NCBI GenBank assembly: GCA_022539475.1
Contig: VCMS01000169.1
Span: 443,689 to 507,688 of the forward strand
DNA from: Gracilaria domingensis
Lineage: Eukaryota; Rhodophyta; Florideophyceae; Gracilariales; Gracilariaceae
Length of the DNA stretch: 64,000 nt
Direction: 5' to 3'
This document shows, piece after piece, positions 33,730-43,769 of the stretch. The translations under genes and the position numbers were made by a program. The number at the start of each line of letters is the position of its first letter. Within the stretch, counting starts at the first letter, position 1. The notes beneath the pieces were generated by a model. That model did no database searches and was not told the DNA's origin. It saw only the letters and a program-made list of their open reading frames with translations.

Positions 33730-34184
33730 TGCGTGCCGTTCATTTTCTTCGCGGGCTTGGCATACGACGAGAGACGAACCGATGCGATCTCCGACTTGTT
33801 CCTCTTCTCCGCGAAATTTTTTCTAGTAATTACTTGCGTTTCGCCTTTGAGGTGACGCGTCTGTGTTCTCGTCTTTCTAGTTAGGAGTCCAAAAATGCTA
33901 GTTTCGAAATCCTAGTTTTTCATATGTTTAATTGCACTTTCTGTAGTTTCCACTCGGAGGAAACACTAGAGAAAATTACGACTAATGAATGATTCCGAGA
34001 TATGCTAAAGTAAGCTATGTTTTTGATACTAGACATCTAAAACTAGCAAGTATGAAAGATGGCAGAACCGTACTTCCAGTCCTTCACTTTTGCTAGTGCT
34101 CTAGGTGAGTGGGCCCATTCGGGTGGCCCACCAACGGACCACATGGGAAGCCCAGAGAAAGGACCAGTCTGGACCGAACGCAGC
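33730..34184. other. Intergenic, no gene seen
   Basis: AT-rich with several CTAG words. A small palindrome, GTGGGCCCATTCGGGTGGCCCAC, lies at about 34110-34133. It ends where similarity to the large transposon begins. Confidence 0.4.
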
Positions 34185-36011
34185 GTCTGTCTCTTGCAGA
34201 TGCTAGTTTTTGGCGAGGGTCGTCCAGAAATTGGCAAGGGTCGTCCAGTAAATTTTTTGAAAAAATATCGAGATCAATTATTTCAAAATTTGGAGATAAT
34301 TGCTTGGGTCGTCCAGAATCGCTGTGCAGTAAATACTGGTGGGTTTTCCACTCATGCTAGTTCTTTAATCGAGGGCTACCTGAACCGTATTTCGCGAAGT
34401 CTAGTTTCAGTTTCCATTAAGGTGCACATTACACGATACCTTCTGCGGAATGATACCCTGCAACGCATGGAATACTAGTGCTAGTACAGATGATGCCCAT
34501 TATGAAATCATACCGTTTTATTCGTATCTATTCTTCTATCGACCGCTTTTGCTAGCCACTACTTCGCTATATTACATGTACCATTTCCCCATGATGGAGC
34601 GGGTGTAGGCGCAATCTGCGGAAGATGCCGCAGAGGGCACCTGCACCAAAGTGCGTTATCGGTAGAACAAATACGCACTCCGAGAGGATGAGGCGCGAAG
34701 CGTCTCATCCTCTCCGTTCCTCATGTAGGGAACCATGCCCAGATGCATGGTTCCCTACTTGAGGAACCTGCGCCTGCAACTCGTGAGCTACGTCCGCATC
34801 AAAAGTCATTTACCTGTATACGCAAGCAGAAAGTATCCATAAGTTAGTCAATGATCCGTTGGATACATTTGAAATGCGATGGAACGTACCATTGATAAAA
34901 CAAAACAGAAACGTTGCGCTAGAAAAGTCGAGGGACCTAGTAACTCGCAAACGGAAGAAGAAGCAGGAAAGAGATCGGTTAGATTACCAGCCCACCATCA
35001 TCGTAAAGCGCGAAAGGTGTCGAAGCGAGAACTCACAAGCAAGGACACCAAGAATGCCCATGCAGCAAACATACCGCAAGATGCGTTAAACGAGAGAGCA
35101 GTCTATGTCCCAACCAAGTACCAGAATCGCCTATCCCGAACAGCCAGAGATCGATCTCGAGGGACGAAATGAAATTGGTCGTTTACCTGTATACGCAAGC
35201 AGAAAGTATCAATAAGTTACTCAATGCTCCGTTGGATACATTTGAAATGCGATGGAACGTACCATTGATAGAGCAAAACAGAAACGTTGCGCTAGAAAAG
35301 TCGAGGGACCTAGTAACTCGCAAAAGTAACCCAAAGCCTTTTTCCTCCCATTTACATGTCGCAGAGTGCGAAGAGACGTGGTGAGGATTGGTTAGTTTAG
35401 AACAAAGATACGTAGAAGGATATGGAAGCACGTACGAAAAGACTGCATGGAAAGACTGCACGGGATACATCCGTGAGATACGGATGCTGTCCGCTTTATG
35501 GAGGCGTCCGACGAGGGCGGAGAAAGAGAATGAGGTACGCTTCATGTCCGCTTAATGGAATCCATTAAGCAGAGATGAAGCGTACTTCATTCTCTTTCTG
35601 AGAAAGCTACTTCGTAGCGAATTCGAGGGCGGAAAAAAGTACGACGGAGCGGAGTAGAACGCGAGAATGGCACGGATCACGACGGTAACAGAAGGTCGGA
35701 CGTCGGATGGGCGGCAGCGGCGGCGGAGGGAAGAGATTTATTTTTCTGTGCGAGATTGGACAAGTGTACAGCGTACAACGTTGGGAAACCCAGGTTTATA
35801 ACCAGTGGTAGATAATACGAGAAGTACACCCTTGTGTTGAGGTCGACGTGTACCTACGTTCCTTCTTGAACGAAAGCACGTGATTTAAACTCAAAATATA
35901 TTCTCCGTTCTCAGCTTGACGTCGATCTTGACTGTCGTTCGACCTCTTTCTCCCTTTGGACGACCTTCCCTTGCAGTCTTTGTCGTCCTTTCTCGTTCTT
36001 TTCTTCTTCCT
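34185..36011 (+). repeat. Transposon left leader with hairpins and tandem repeats
   Basis: Non-coding leader. Two adjacent hairpins lie at about 34680-34775 (GAGAGGATGAG/CTCATCCTCTC and GTAGGGAACCATG/CATGGTTCCCTAC). A unit of about 150 bp beginning TTTACCTGTATACGCAAGCA occurs at about 34809 and again at about 35182. Another hairpin lies at about 35535-35605. The same elements occur at 47600-48880 in the larger copy. Short frames in the repeats (for example 34879-35172) have no recognisable domain. These repeats are candidates for transposase binding sites. Confidence 0.6.
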
Positions 36012-38466
36012 ATGGTCTACTACTGTACACATAAGAAGCGTGGGTGCCACTTCGTTACTGGCCGAGGAGTCTTATCTCTTCAACAGCATGTCAACCATTG
36101 CCCGTTTTTGTCTGAAAGCAGCGCTGGAAGACGACAATAGCCGGCCCATTCGGAGAAGCAAGCGTCTTAAGCTTTCCGCGCGCGCGGCCGCATCTTCCGA
36201 AACGGTCACTGCCCCTTGTCGCCTTCCCGAGCCTCCGGTGTCCGAGGACATCGTCGATCCCACTCCGTGCGCCCCTCCCATTCCGCACACTTCGCATTGT
36301 GTTTCTCCTTCTCCGGGTCCCGCGTCATTAGAGCGAGAACACGGAAGCAGTTCCCGCCCAGTGCCTTCTGAGAAGGCCCTTGGTGATTTGCATATGGATT
36401 ATCTCACGGTTTGTCTGGCTTCAGTAGCTTCCAACCTTGGTCATCTTGAAGCAGACGAGCCAATTGGTCTACTTCGGGACCCGCGATTCTCGCAAAAGCG
36501 ATTCAACGAGACCATAACAAGTTCCAAGCACTGTACAGAACTGAAGAACGCCATTTTCGAACGATACGCCTCAAAGGACGGTTTCAATCGCAGAACTGTC
36601 TCGCCAGAAGGATGTAAGTTCAGCGCCACTCTCTACACGAGAGACCCCGTTCAGACACTTGTGAAACAGCTCCAGTTGGCTAACAACGAAAACACATTCT
36701 TCCACCTTATACCTCAGACCCACTCCACGAAAATATCTGACCTCATGTCCGGCTCTCTCGCAAGAGACGCCAGCTCAAAACTTAAGGAAATGGTCATGGG
36801 CTCTTTGGATAGTAGAATAGTGTGGTACTCCCAAGAAATAAGTTACAGTGAATCTTTCGTAGGTCTTCTGCAGGTATACACCGATAAGTCTTCAACAACT
36901 CTAAAGCAAACATCGGTTACCACCTATCCTCTTCACTTCATATTTCTCAACTTCTCCGACGAGCTTCGCCGTAAATGTATCCGTGATGACCTCGCAGTAG
37001 TGGCATATTTCCCTACCACACTGATCGAGGTTTCCGCATCTGAAGCAGATGCAATGCCATTCGTTTCTAGCAAGTCTCTACGCGAGTCCAGGATGCAAAT
37101 CCTTCAAGAATCTCTTCGTCAAGTCCTGGAGCCCATTCTAAATCTCACGCAGAAAGGTTTTCAGTTCATCGGCGAAGACAAACTAAGTCGAGTGTGCCAT
37201 CCTCTGCTTGCAAGTTATTGTGCGGGTATTCCTGAGGCTAAGGACATTCTGTCCATTCTTCATGGGACCAAAACGGAAAGCCCGTGTCATAGATGCAAAG
37301 CCCCTCGCTCATCTTTATGCAGTCCTATTCCCACCTCATTCAACGGACGTTCTCAAAAGCACACGAAAAGCATCCGAAAGACATACACAGCTTTCTTGCA
37401 ACATGCACAAAAAGACGAGGCGGAAAGACGTCCACGTCGTGCGAGGGACAGGAGATCTCAAGCGGATACTCTGATGCGTTCAAATTCCATATCTCTCATT
37501 CCTTCGTTCCTCGAAACTTCCTTAAGCCTTGGAATGATCCCGGGATTGTCTCTATACAGTCTGTTCTCATTCGAACCATTACACAACTTGCATCTCGGCA
37601 TCTCAAAGCTGATAAAAACTGCCACACTCGAGAGACTGCAGTCAGACACCCTGTGCACCACAATAGGAACATCTGCATCTCGTTCATTTCGAACGATACG
37701 CACCCAACTCCTCAACCATGCAAACGCAATTCTAGCTGCCATAGAACGCGATTCTCCTGCCAAAGGTTTACATATCGATTTCTCCACGCAGGAGAAAGGC
37801 AAATCTTTGAATGGTATCTTCACGAAAGACGATCTCCGTGGAATGCTGGAGGCCAAAAACTACAAAGCACTTGACATGGTCTTTCCCTTCATAGGAGCCT
37901 TCTTTGACATATGCTGTGGAGAACAGGACGTTGCCCCAATCACAACCGTTTTCTCTCAGTACTCGGACTTGCTCTCGACCTTATTCAGATACAATCGTGA
38001 CCCGTATTGGACTGAAAGCTCTCTCCTGTGTCTTAGTTCGGAGATTGAAGCCTTCAAGCGTTCCGCAACAAAGATTCTGGCGGATTTTCATCCCTCCAGA
38101 CTGGGAACTCTGAAGTTTCATCTTCTCGATCATCTCTTGGACGATATTCGCCGTCTGGGAAGTATCAAGTACTACGACGCAGGCATATACGAACATGCAC
38201 ACCTGCTATTTAAAAGACAAGAAAAGAACCACACTCTTCCGTTCCCTCGTCATTCCAAAGCGGAGACTATCGTAGAGTTAACTCCTTGGTACGGGATGGT
38301 TCCGGCTTCTGCACTACAGGGAACGGTCCATGTTGTTCGATCAAACTACCCTGCTCCACCTTTTTGTCCTCCACTTCACTGGTTTCAACAACGATTCTAC
38401 ATCAATCGATTCTATCATGATTCAGATGAAGGACCAACTGAGCACGTTGATCTTGTACAGCCTTAA
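36012..38466 (+). pseudogene. KDZ/Plavaka-like transposase, copy 3, internally deleted
   Basis: ATG 36012 begins MVYYCTHKKRGC, a C-x6-C-x13-H-x3-C zinc finger. One extra T at about 36105-36110, relative to the copy at 49267, shifts the frame; the remainder is open to 38466. The core has 'SPCHRCKAP' (CxxC) and 'SFEPLHNLHLGISK', a variant of the (D/E)xLHxLxxG motif of KDZ transposases, then 'KFHLLDHLLDDIRRLGSI' and 'YEHAHLLFKR'. At 38219 a clean in-frame deletion of 726 bp (242 codons) removes sequence kept at 51473-52199. The enzyme would cut and paste the element; this copy is unlikely to be active. Confidence 0.7.
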
Positions 38467-38559
38467 ACATTAAGGGCTCCATCCTCTACATGTTCACCTT
38501 GTGGTGCCCTTTCTTGTGATCCTGTGCTACTTCCGAAATCGTTCATGTCCATTTCGGGG

Positions 38560-38820
38560 GTCGGTTGTGTTAGGGTACCTACCCTAACACGACCAACCCC
38601 CCCCCCCGCCCGCGGGCACGTTCTGGGCGATTTTTTGAAAAATGTGCGATTTTATGCCGGCGGGCGGGGAGGTCCGGTCGTGTTAGGGTAGGTACCCTAA
38701 CACGACCAACCCCCCCCCCCGCCCGCGGGCACGTTCTGGGCGATTTTTTGAAAAATGTGCGATTTTATGCCCGCGGGCGGAGGGGTCCGGTCGTGTTAGG
38801 GTAGGTACCCTAACACGACC
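38560..38820. repeat. Three near-perfect palindromes in a 113-bp tandem repeat
   Basis: The palindrome has arms CCGGTCGTGTTAGGGTA and TACCCTAACACGACCGG around a 2-nt centre. Copies lie at about 38562-38596 (one arm mismatch), 38674-38707 and 38787-38820, with GC-rich spacers containing CCCGCGGGC and TTTTTTGAAAAA. The same module sits between the divergent genes at 58584-58725. Confidence 0.8.
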
Positions 38821-39266
38821 GACCCCCCCGCCCGCGGGCACGTTCTGGCCACATTCCGGCGCCTTCCCGGGACCTCCCAGAACACGCCGCCCGGCAGTGA
38901 TTTCGCTACACCTGGCCGCCGGTACGTTGGCGCCGCTGTCCACGTGTATTTGCGGGAGTAGGCTGTACATGGAAGTGAAAGAGTGTACTCTTGACTACTA
39001 TGCAAAGCATTTGAAGAGCATGATCAGAGAGCGCGACCATTGCTCGCGTGAGTCATCATTGCGCGAACTCCACGACTCTAAAGCGTACAATCAGCGTGCG
39101 AGCGGCCACGGACAGGACACGGATGAGACTGGCAGTGCGCTGGGAGGAGCTGCCGAAAGCGGGGGTGCCCAGCGTAAGTCGCCATTTAAAGGCTCGCATC
39201 CGTTCTTGTATCGTCCAGAGCGAGCGTATTGTTGATATACACCTTTCACTGCAATAGCTGTTCAAC

Positions 39267-39345
39267 ATGAAGCCAACTCGTTTTCGAAAGCGTACGCACA
39301 GCGTGACTCCTCGCACTCGGCGGAGCACTCGATTATTGCAAGGTG
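39267..39345 (+). pseudogene. First codons of the ParB-dioxygenase gene (copy 3)
   Basis: ATG 39267 begins MKPTRFRKRTHSVTPRTRR, as at 59170 (MKPTRVRKRTQS). Similarity ends at 39345 within the Arg-rich N-terminus. It supports the choice of start codon in the full gene, because the upstream leader (39020-39260) is also conserved. Confidence 0.7.
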
Positions 39346-39399
39346 GATTGTACGTGAAGTTAGGGAACAGGTCATTTCGGTAAAGTAACTTTTATGTTT

Positions 39400-39860
39400 A
39401 ACTATCTCTAAAAGGTTCCCTGTGAGATAAAGTGATGCGCGATGGATGTCCATCGGATGAAAATTTGGGATATCTATTGGATATCAGTCGGATATCTTCT
39501 GCGCATCCAGGATATCCGAATGATATGCCATGGTACTCCGGTGGATGCGCCTAATTGATACCCCTTACATGTCTTTTGGATGTACAAAAACCATTCCAAA
39601 GGTATTTATATGATGCACGAAGAGATGTCCCATGGATGTCCGAAAATGCAGGGTGCATCACTTGGATATCACAAAATCCAATGGACATCTCTTCGTACAT
39701 CATATGCATATCAGGCGGTTTTCATTAGGGTATACTTCGTGCATCATCTGAGCATCATTGACGTATATCATGTGGACATCTTAAGGAGGCCAAATGGTCA
39801 TCTTCAGGTTTCGTAATTCTAATACTGGTTATCTCGGGGATATCATCCGGACATCTATCC
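39400..39860. repeat. GGATATC/GGATGTC-rich repeat block with a foldback stem
   Basis: Variants of GGATATC, GGATGTC and their complements recur every 10-30 bp. A 24-nt stem with three mismatches pairs about 39612-39635 (GATGCACGAAGAGATGTCCC) with about 39680-39703 (GGACATCTCTTCGTACATC). No coding frame. It resembles a satellite or MITE-like foldback. It begins right after the truncated transposon copy. Confidence 0.5.
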
Positions 39861-39904
39861 ACCTCTCTGGGGTTTACAACACCGAAAAGTTATGTGTTCT
39901 AACC

Positions 39905-41008
39905 TCAAAGATGGGGGAATGGGGAGGGGGATAACTTTTCCTTAACAACGTTGACGTAGTTTGTATGGAAAGGAGCGAGGTTACCGCCTACGATGTCTCT
40001 TTCTTGGCGGGAAAAGTCGTAGAAGTACGCGTTCCTAAACTGAAAGTCGGAAAAAGAAGTAGGGAAGCCAACGAGAGTTTTTCCATATGCAAGAAGTCGC
40101 CCAACGGTCTCTTCCAGGTTGAAAGTAGTACCTGTCTTAAGCGAAACTATCTTCAACAGCTCTTACATTATTGTGAGCACAACCCTACTGCACTCCGTAG
40201 CGACTACGTCCATAGGAATGAAACTTCTTGAGGCCCCGCCGATGTTGAACGATGATAGCCACACGAGCTTCTCATAATAGCTTACGAGAAATGTGTCTTC
40301 GTCGACAACCCCGCAAGTGAGACCCATAGACCTAAACCTGTCTGCAACGTTGGAGGCCCACTTTCTTGTTGCGACAGTGAGACCATCCGGACTTTGAGGA
40401 GTGACACCATCCTGCGGAGCTGCGTTTCTTGAGAGGACACCAACGTATAAGACAACTTTTGAACATTTGTCCACACCGAGCTTCGAAAGCAATGGTATGA
40501 TGTCTCCATTCTGAAAGAAAACGAGATTCTCTCTGAGCGAATAAGGGCAAGCCTGAATTACGGTCTCCAGGGTGTTCGTTCTTCCACAAACTAGTATCGG
40601 TACATCAGAAAGATGAGAGGTAGCAGCCATGCTGCAGAATTCGTGTGCGGTAATGACCGTATCTTCTTCGTTCGCCAGCATGGTACCTATACGCCACCTT
40701 CCAACAATAAGGGCCCGAGTCCTTCGGGCAGGAGATGAGGCCTGAGGGACGTCAGAGTATCTGGGACTCGGAGGCGGAGTGGGAGGCATGTCGGACTGGG
40801 AGTTCATTGCAAGTGTTCGAATGTTTTTGTGTGAAGATAGAAATGGAAGATGGGGCGGAGAACTGCTGGGGTAAAGAGTGATACTTAAGTACAAACGGTT
40901 GGGAAGCGCAGAACGGGAACATGGTTCACTTTGTGAAAGTGAGCGAAATGTATGATATGTGATTGTACTGAATGAATGATAGGGCTTGTATGAGACGAGA
41001 AGCCACAA
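39905..41008 (-). pseudogene. Ketopantoate-reductase-like (6PGDH-like Rossmann) protein with one internal stop
   Basis: The Rossmann start 'RTRALIVGRWRIGTMLA' leads into 'VPILVCGRTNTLETVI' and 'LVFFQNGDIIPLL', then 'DGLTVATRKWASNVADR' and 'EKLVWLSSF', as in ApbA/PanE-like families. The frame meets TAA at 40163-40165 and continues in the same frame with 'NLEETVGRLLAYGKTLVGF' and 'FRNAYFYDFSRQ', which fits the helical C-terminal domain. The long N-terminus before the Rossmann fold is Ser/Pro-rich and could be a plastid or mitochondrial targeting region; an internal ATG at 40806 is the alternative start. It is an NAD(P)-dependent reductase by family; the substrate is not known. A single nonsense change suggests recent decay, or a sequencing error. 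Confidence 0.62.
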
Positions 41009-41204
41009 AGTGTGATGATGTTTTATGAAAAGTAGGTGGAAGAGTAGAAATTGTACAATGAATGAAACTGATTTCGAACCTGAGTTGTAAAGTAGTTGTA
41101 AAGTACGAGTTACGAGGAGCTTGAATACAGGATGAAAGGAGCCATTTTGGCTTCGTAAATGAAGTGAACGGGTTCTATAGCTTCACTCGGATTGCCATAA
41201 TTAA

Positions 41205-41513
41205 AAGGATGGAGTTGGGTTGCGCCCGAATACGTCTATAAAGGTCGTAGAAGCACTTATGAAGGAAGGAGTTGTAGACATGTTATTGTTGATGACGGTG
41301 GAGCCAGGGTTTGGAGGACAGGCGTTTATGGAGGGTGTTCTTGATAAGGTGCGACATGCAAGGGAGTTGTACCCAAGAATAGGGATACAGGTGGATGGGG
41401 GTATTGGACTGAGTACTGTGAAAGGAGTAGTGCAGGCCGGTGCAAACATTTCAGTTGCAGGATCTGCCATCTTTGGCTCGAGTAACCCAGCTCATGTCAT
41501 AGCTGGTTTTTGA
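41205..41513 (+). pseudogene. C-terminal half of ribulose-phosphate 3-epimerase
   Basis: The frame after TAA at 41202-41204 reads 'GLRPNTSIKVVEALMKE', 'DMLLLMTVEPGFGGQAF', 'IGIQVDGGIGLSTV' and 'VAGSAIFGSSNPA'. These are the late strands of the (beta/alpha)8 barrel of the Calvin-cycle/pentose-phosphate epimerase, including the catalytic Asp in QVDGG and the phosphate-binding GG/AGS loops. The first half of the barrel is absent upstream. It could be a truncated duplicate, or a last exon whose earlier exons lie elsewhere; an AG precedes GATGG at 41206-41207. Confidence 0.65.
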
Positions 41514-41574
41514 AAGGTTGGTTAGAGATAGTAGCATAAATTTATTGTTTATTACATTGTTACCTTTACGTGTT

Positions 41575-41945
41575 ATCATGACTATATTCTCCGTCTCCAT
41601 TGGAGATGTATTTCTCTTGTATCGCAACCGGTCAAGGATGTGAGAGAACATCAATATATCCCCAGTGGACGCTGAGAGGGAGGATGAACTACTCTACGTG
41701 CTATCATTGTTACCCATCCGGTGTCGAGTGGTGACATATTCTTTTTTGTCACAACCCACAAAGGATGTGACGGAAGAAGAACATGCCCCCAGTCGAGACA
41801 GAGGGTGAGCAACTCTAAGTACAATCACTAGTCCCTAGCTTGCCTCCACTGGCGATATCTTCCTGTTTTGCTATAAACATCGAGTGAGGTTATGGTGGAA
41901 GAGAAAAATATCGCCGGTCGAGGCGAGGTGGGTGGGGATTATGTG
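41575..41945. repeat. Three diverged tandem units of about 125-145 bp with internal dyads
   Basis: Units begin near 41590, 41715 and 41840. Each has a GG(T/A)GA-ATAT(T/C) arm, a central AAGGATGTGA/GAGTGAGGTTATG segment, and an inverse arm (ATATCCCCAGT, CATGCCCCCAGTCGA, ATATCGCCGGTCGA) ahead of a GAG-rich stretch. No coding potential. Each unit can fold on itself. Confidence 0.5.
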
Positions 41946-42163
41946 AGCGCGAAAGAGGAGACAGAGAGGTGGCGCTTAAATAGTGGAAGGTGCGAAGGTG
42001 TACAGTAGATGTTTTGGCGGGAAATGGATGAGGGAAACAGGGACAATCATGGTGCTGGATATAGCCCGTGTGGTTGGACAGTGGGGGTGGACAGCACAGT
42101 TTAGCTCGATTGCACTGTATCGCAGCGGAAACTTCGATCCAACTACTACTTGTTCTTCTGAAG

Positions 42164-43093
42164 ATGTCGAACAGATACGTGAAGGATGAGGAGCTGTTGG
42201 CGCTGTTGGAGGGGAAGGAGGTACCGCCGACGCCGTCACCAAAGCGGGAAGAGGACGTGATTACGGCGGCTGGCCGGATGTCGCAGAAGAAGGGAGTGGC
42301 CGATGAAGGAAAGAAGTGTGAGGCAAGGAGAGGGGATGGTGATGAGCTGGAGAAGGGTGTAGAATTGGAGGTGGAGGGGGTCGCAATAGAGAGAAGGGGT
42401 GCCGTGCATCTGAGTCAGTTAGAGGTTGGAGACCAGATAGAGAGTGGGGGCGGAGAGGGTGACAGGGAGATGCGGTTTGTGTGGGAGATGAAGGCGAGGG
42501 TGGGGATGTTGGGGTTGATGATGAGGGAGCAACTGGACGATGGAATTGTGGAGATTGTAACGGAAATCGGCGGTGTGGTACTGAGTGGGGGTGGTAGTGG
42601 TGTTTCGGTTGAGGCGATTTCGAGCCTGCGGAATTCGTTGTTGGTATTTGGAGTGGAGATGAGAAATCATGTGTATGGGATAGTGGAGTGTGCGGGAAGG
42701 GAGGTTGGAGAGTTGCGGGAGGAGAATAGGGTTCTGAACGAGAGGTTGGACGTGCTGGAGAAGGAGGTAAAGGAGCTGGGCAAAAGGCAAAGATTGGTGG
42801 AAGAGGAGACGGTGAAAGGAGGTGTGGAGGGAAAGACGGAGAAGGGAAGTGTGGGAAGGGTGGCGGTGCAGAAGGGGTCAGCTGTGACACCGAAGACAAA
42901 GCGTGGTGGGGTTGGGGATGGGAAGAGTCGTCTGAAGAAGAGGCGTAAGGAGATGAAAAAGGTGGTGGAGGAGGTGCCGCGGGAGGGAGTCGGAGCTCCG
43001 GTGGTGACTGGGTTTAGGAGTGCGGCGGAGGTAGCGCGGACTGCGAAGGGGACTCTGAGGGGACAGGAGGAGAGAAGGATGGGAGGGATTTGA
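42164..43093 (+). CDS. Unknown basic protein with a coiled coil
   Basis: ATG 42164 (MSNRYVKDEELLALLEGKE) opens a 309-residue frame. It has an acidic/basic N-terminal part; a helical middle ('EMKARVGMLGLMMREQLDDG'); a coiled coil at about residues 180-225 ('LREENRVLNERLDVLEKE'); and a Lys/Arg-rich tail ('KSRLKKRRKEMKKVV') that could be a nuclear localisation signal. No family recognised. Its last about 25 residues lie inside the left inverted-repeat arm of the element at 43066-47095. It may therefore belong to that element, or be a host gene with the repeat abutting its 3' end. The frame is intact and GA-rich in composition. Confidence 0.5.
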   Translation: MSNRYVKDEELLALLEGKEVPPTPSPKREEDVITAAGRMSQKKGVADEGKKCEARRGDGDELEKGVELEVEGVAIERRGAVHLSQLEVGDQIESGGGEGDREMRFVWEMKARVGMLGLMMREQLDDGIVEIVTEIGGVVLSGGGSGVSVEAISSLRNSLLVFGVEMRNHVYGIVECAGREVGELREENRVLNERLDVLEKEVKELGKRQRLVEEETVKGGVEGKTEKGSVGRVAVQKGSAVTPKTKRGGVGDGKSRLKKRRKEMKKVVEEVPREGVGAPVVTGFRSAAEVARTAKGTLRGQEERRMGGI

Positions 43094-43525
43094 AGCCGTT
43101 CTGGGGCGAGGCGGGTATACGAGAAGGGGGAGGGTTGTCCACCTGACTTCTACAAAATGACGTTTGCGGAGACGGAGAGAGAGAATGCGAACGCGTGATC
43201 GGCGAGAAATGGGTAAATAGCGGGGGTGGTGTGGACTGGGAAGAAGTGATGGGATGATTGAGGTGGGATGAATTGCGATTGGCATTGCAACATGGGAGAA
43301 AATGGAAACGCAAACTAGCACGAGTGCAGTTTTGAGAGAGGGTCGCGGAAAAGAGTGAATGGGGTGGTGCGGCGAAGTAGAACCTCTACAAAAACTAGGG
43401 GACCCAAGAACTAAACTGCGCGAGATGGAATTTAATATTCCAAAATTTCTAAATTTTTTGAGTGCCAGCCTCTGCTACCCCCTCGCGCGCCCCAAATAGC
43501 CCCAAAACTAGCTTAGTTTCCAAAG
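43071..43525 (+). repeat. Left arm of the long inverted repeat
   Basis: Pairs with 46640-47093. It includes the end of the ORF at 42164-43093. Confidence 0.75.
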
Positions 43526-43769
43526 CTAACAAACTATATTCCACTTTGCAGAACACAGACGAGTCAGCTTCCGAGAATACTACGGCTGGAACATGCATTT
43601 GCTGCAGTACCCCTCTGAGCACCACCACCGCGATCGCATATCTTCAAAACATCATGATCATACCCAAAACTCATCTTCAACACTTCTTCATCGGCTGTTG
43701 CATGTAAACTTTTCCTTCGCACAGTCCACATACCTCGATCGCATCATCACAGAAAGCCGTAAATGGACA

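Larger units (their letters stand above)
34185..39345 (+). mobile_element. Deletion derivative of the large KDZ-type transposon (copy 3)
   Basis: Similarity to 47096-63704 starts at CGTCTGTCTCTTGCAG (34185 here, 47096 there). It covers the leader and the transposase, then jumps at about 38555 from the 3' end of the coiled-coil gene straight into the palindromic control region. That removes about 6.1 kb, including the coiled-coil and methyltransferase-SET genes. It ends at about 39345, 79 bp into the ParB-dioxygenase gene, whose start ATG is at 39267. Confidence 0.8.

Noticed and set aside
36072-36297. Minus-strand frames opposite the transposase linker (also at 49327-49551)
   Set aside because: Shadow frames over a Ser/Pro-rich linker.
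38560-38820. Telomere-like TTAGGG words
   Set aside because: Each palindrome has TTAGGG only once per arm, with no tandem array, so it is not a telomeric repeat.
42261-42899. 212-codon Pro/Ser/His-rich minus frame opposite the coiled-coil ORF
   Set aside because: Its composition is the complement of a GA-rich coding strand; the plus-strand frame has a coherent coiled coil.
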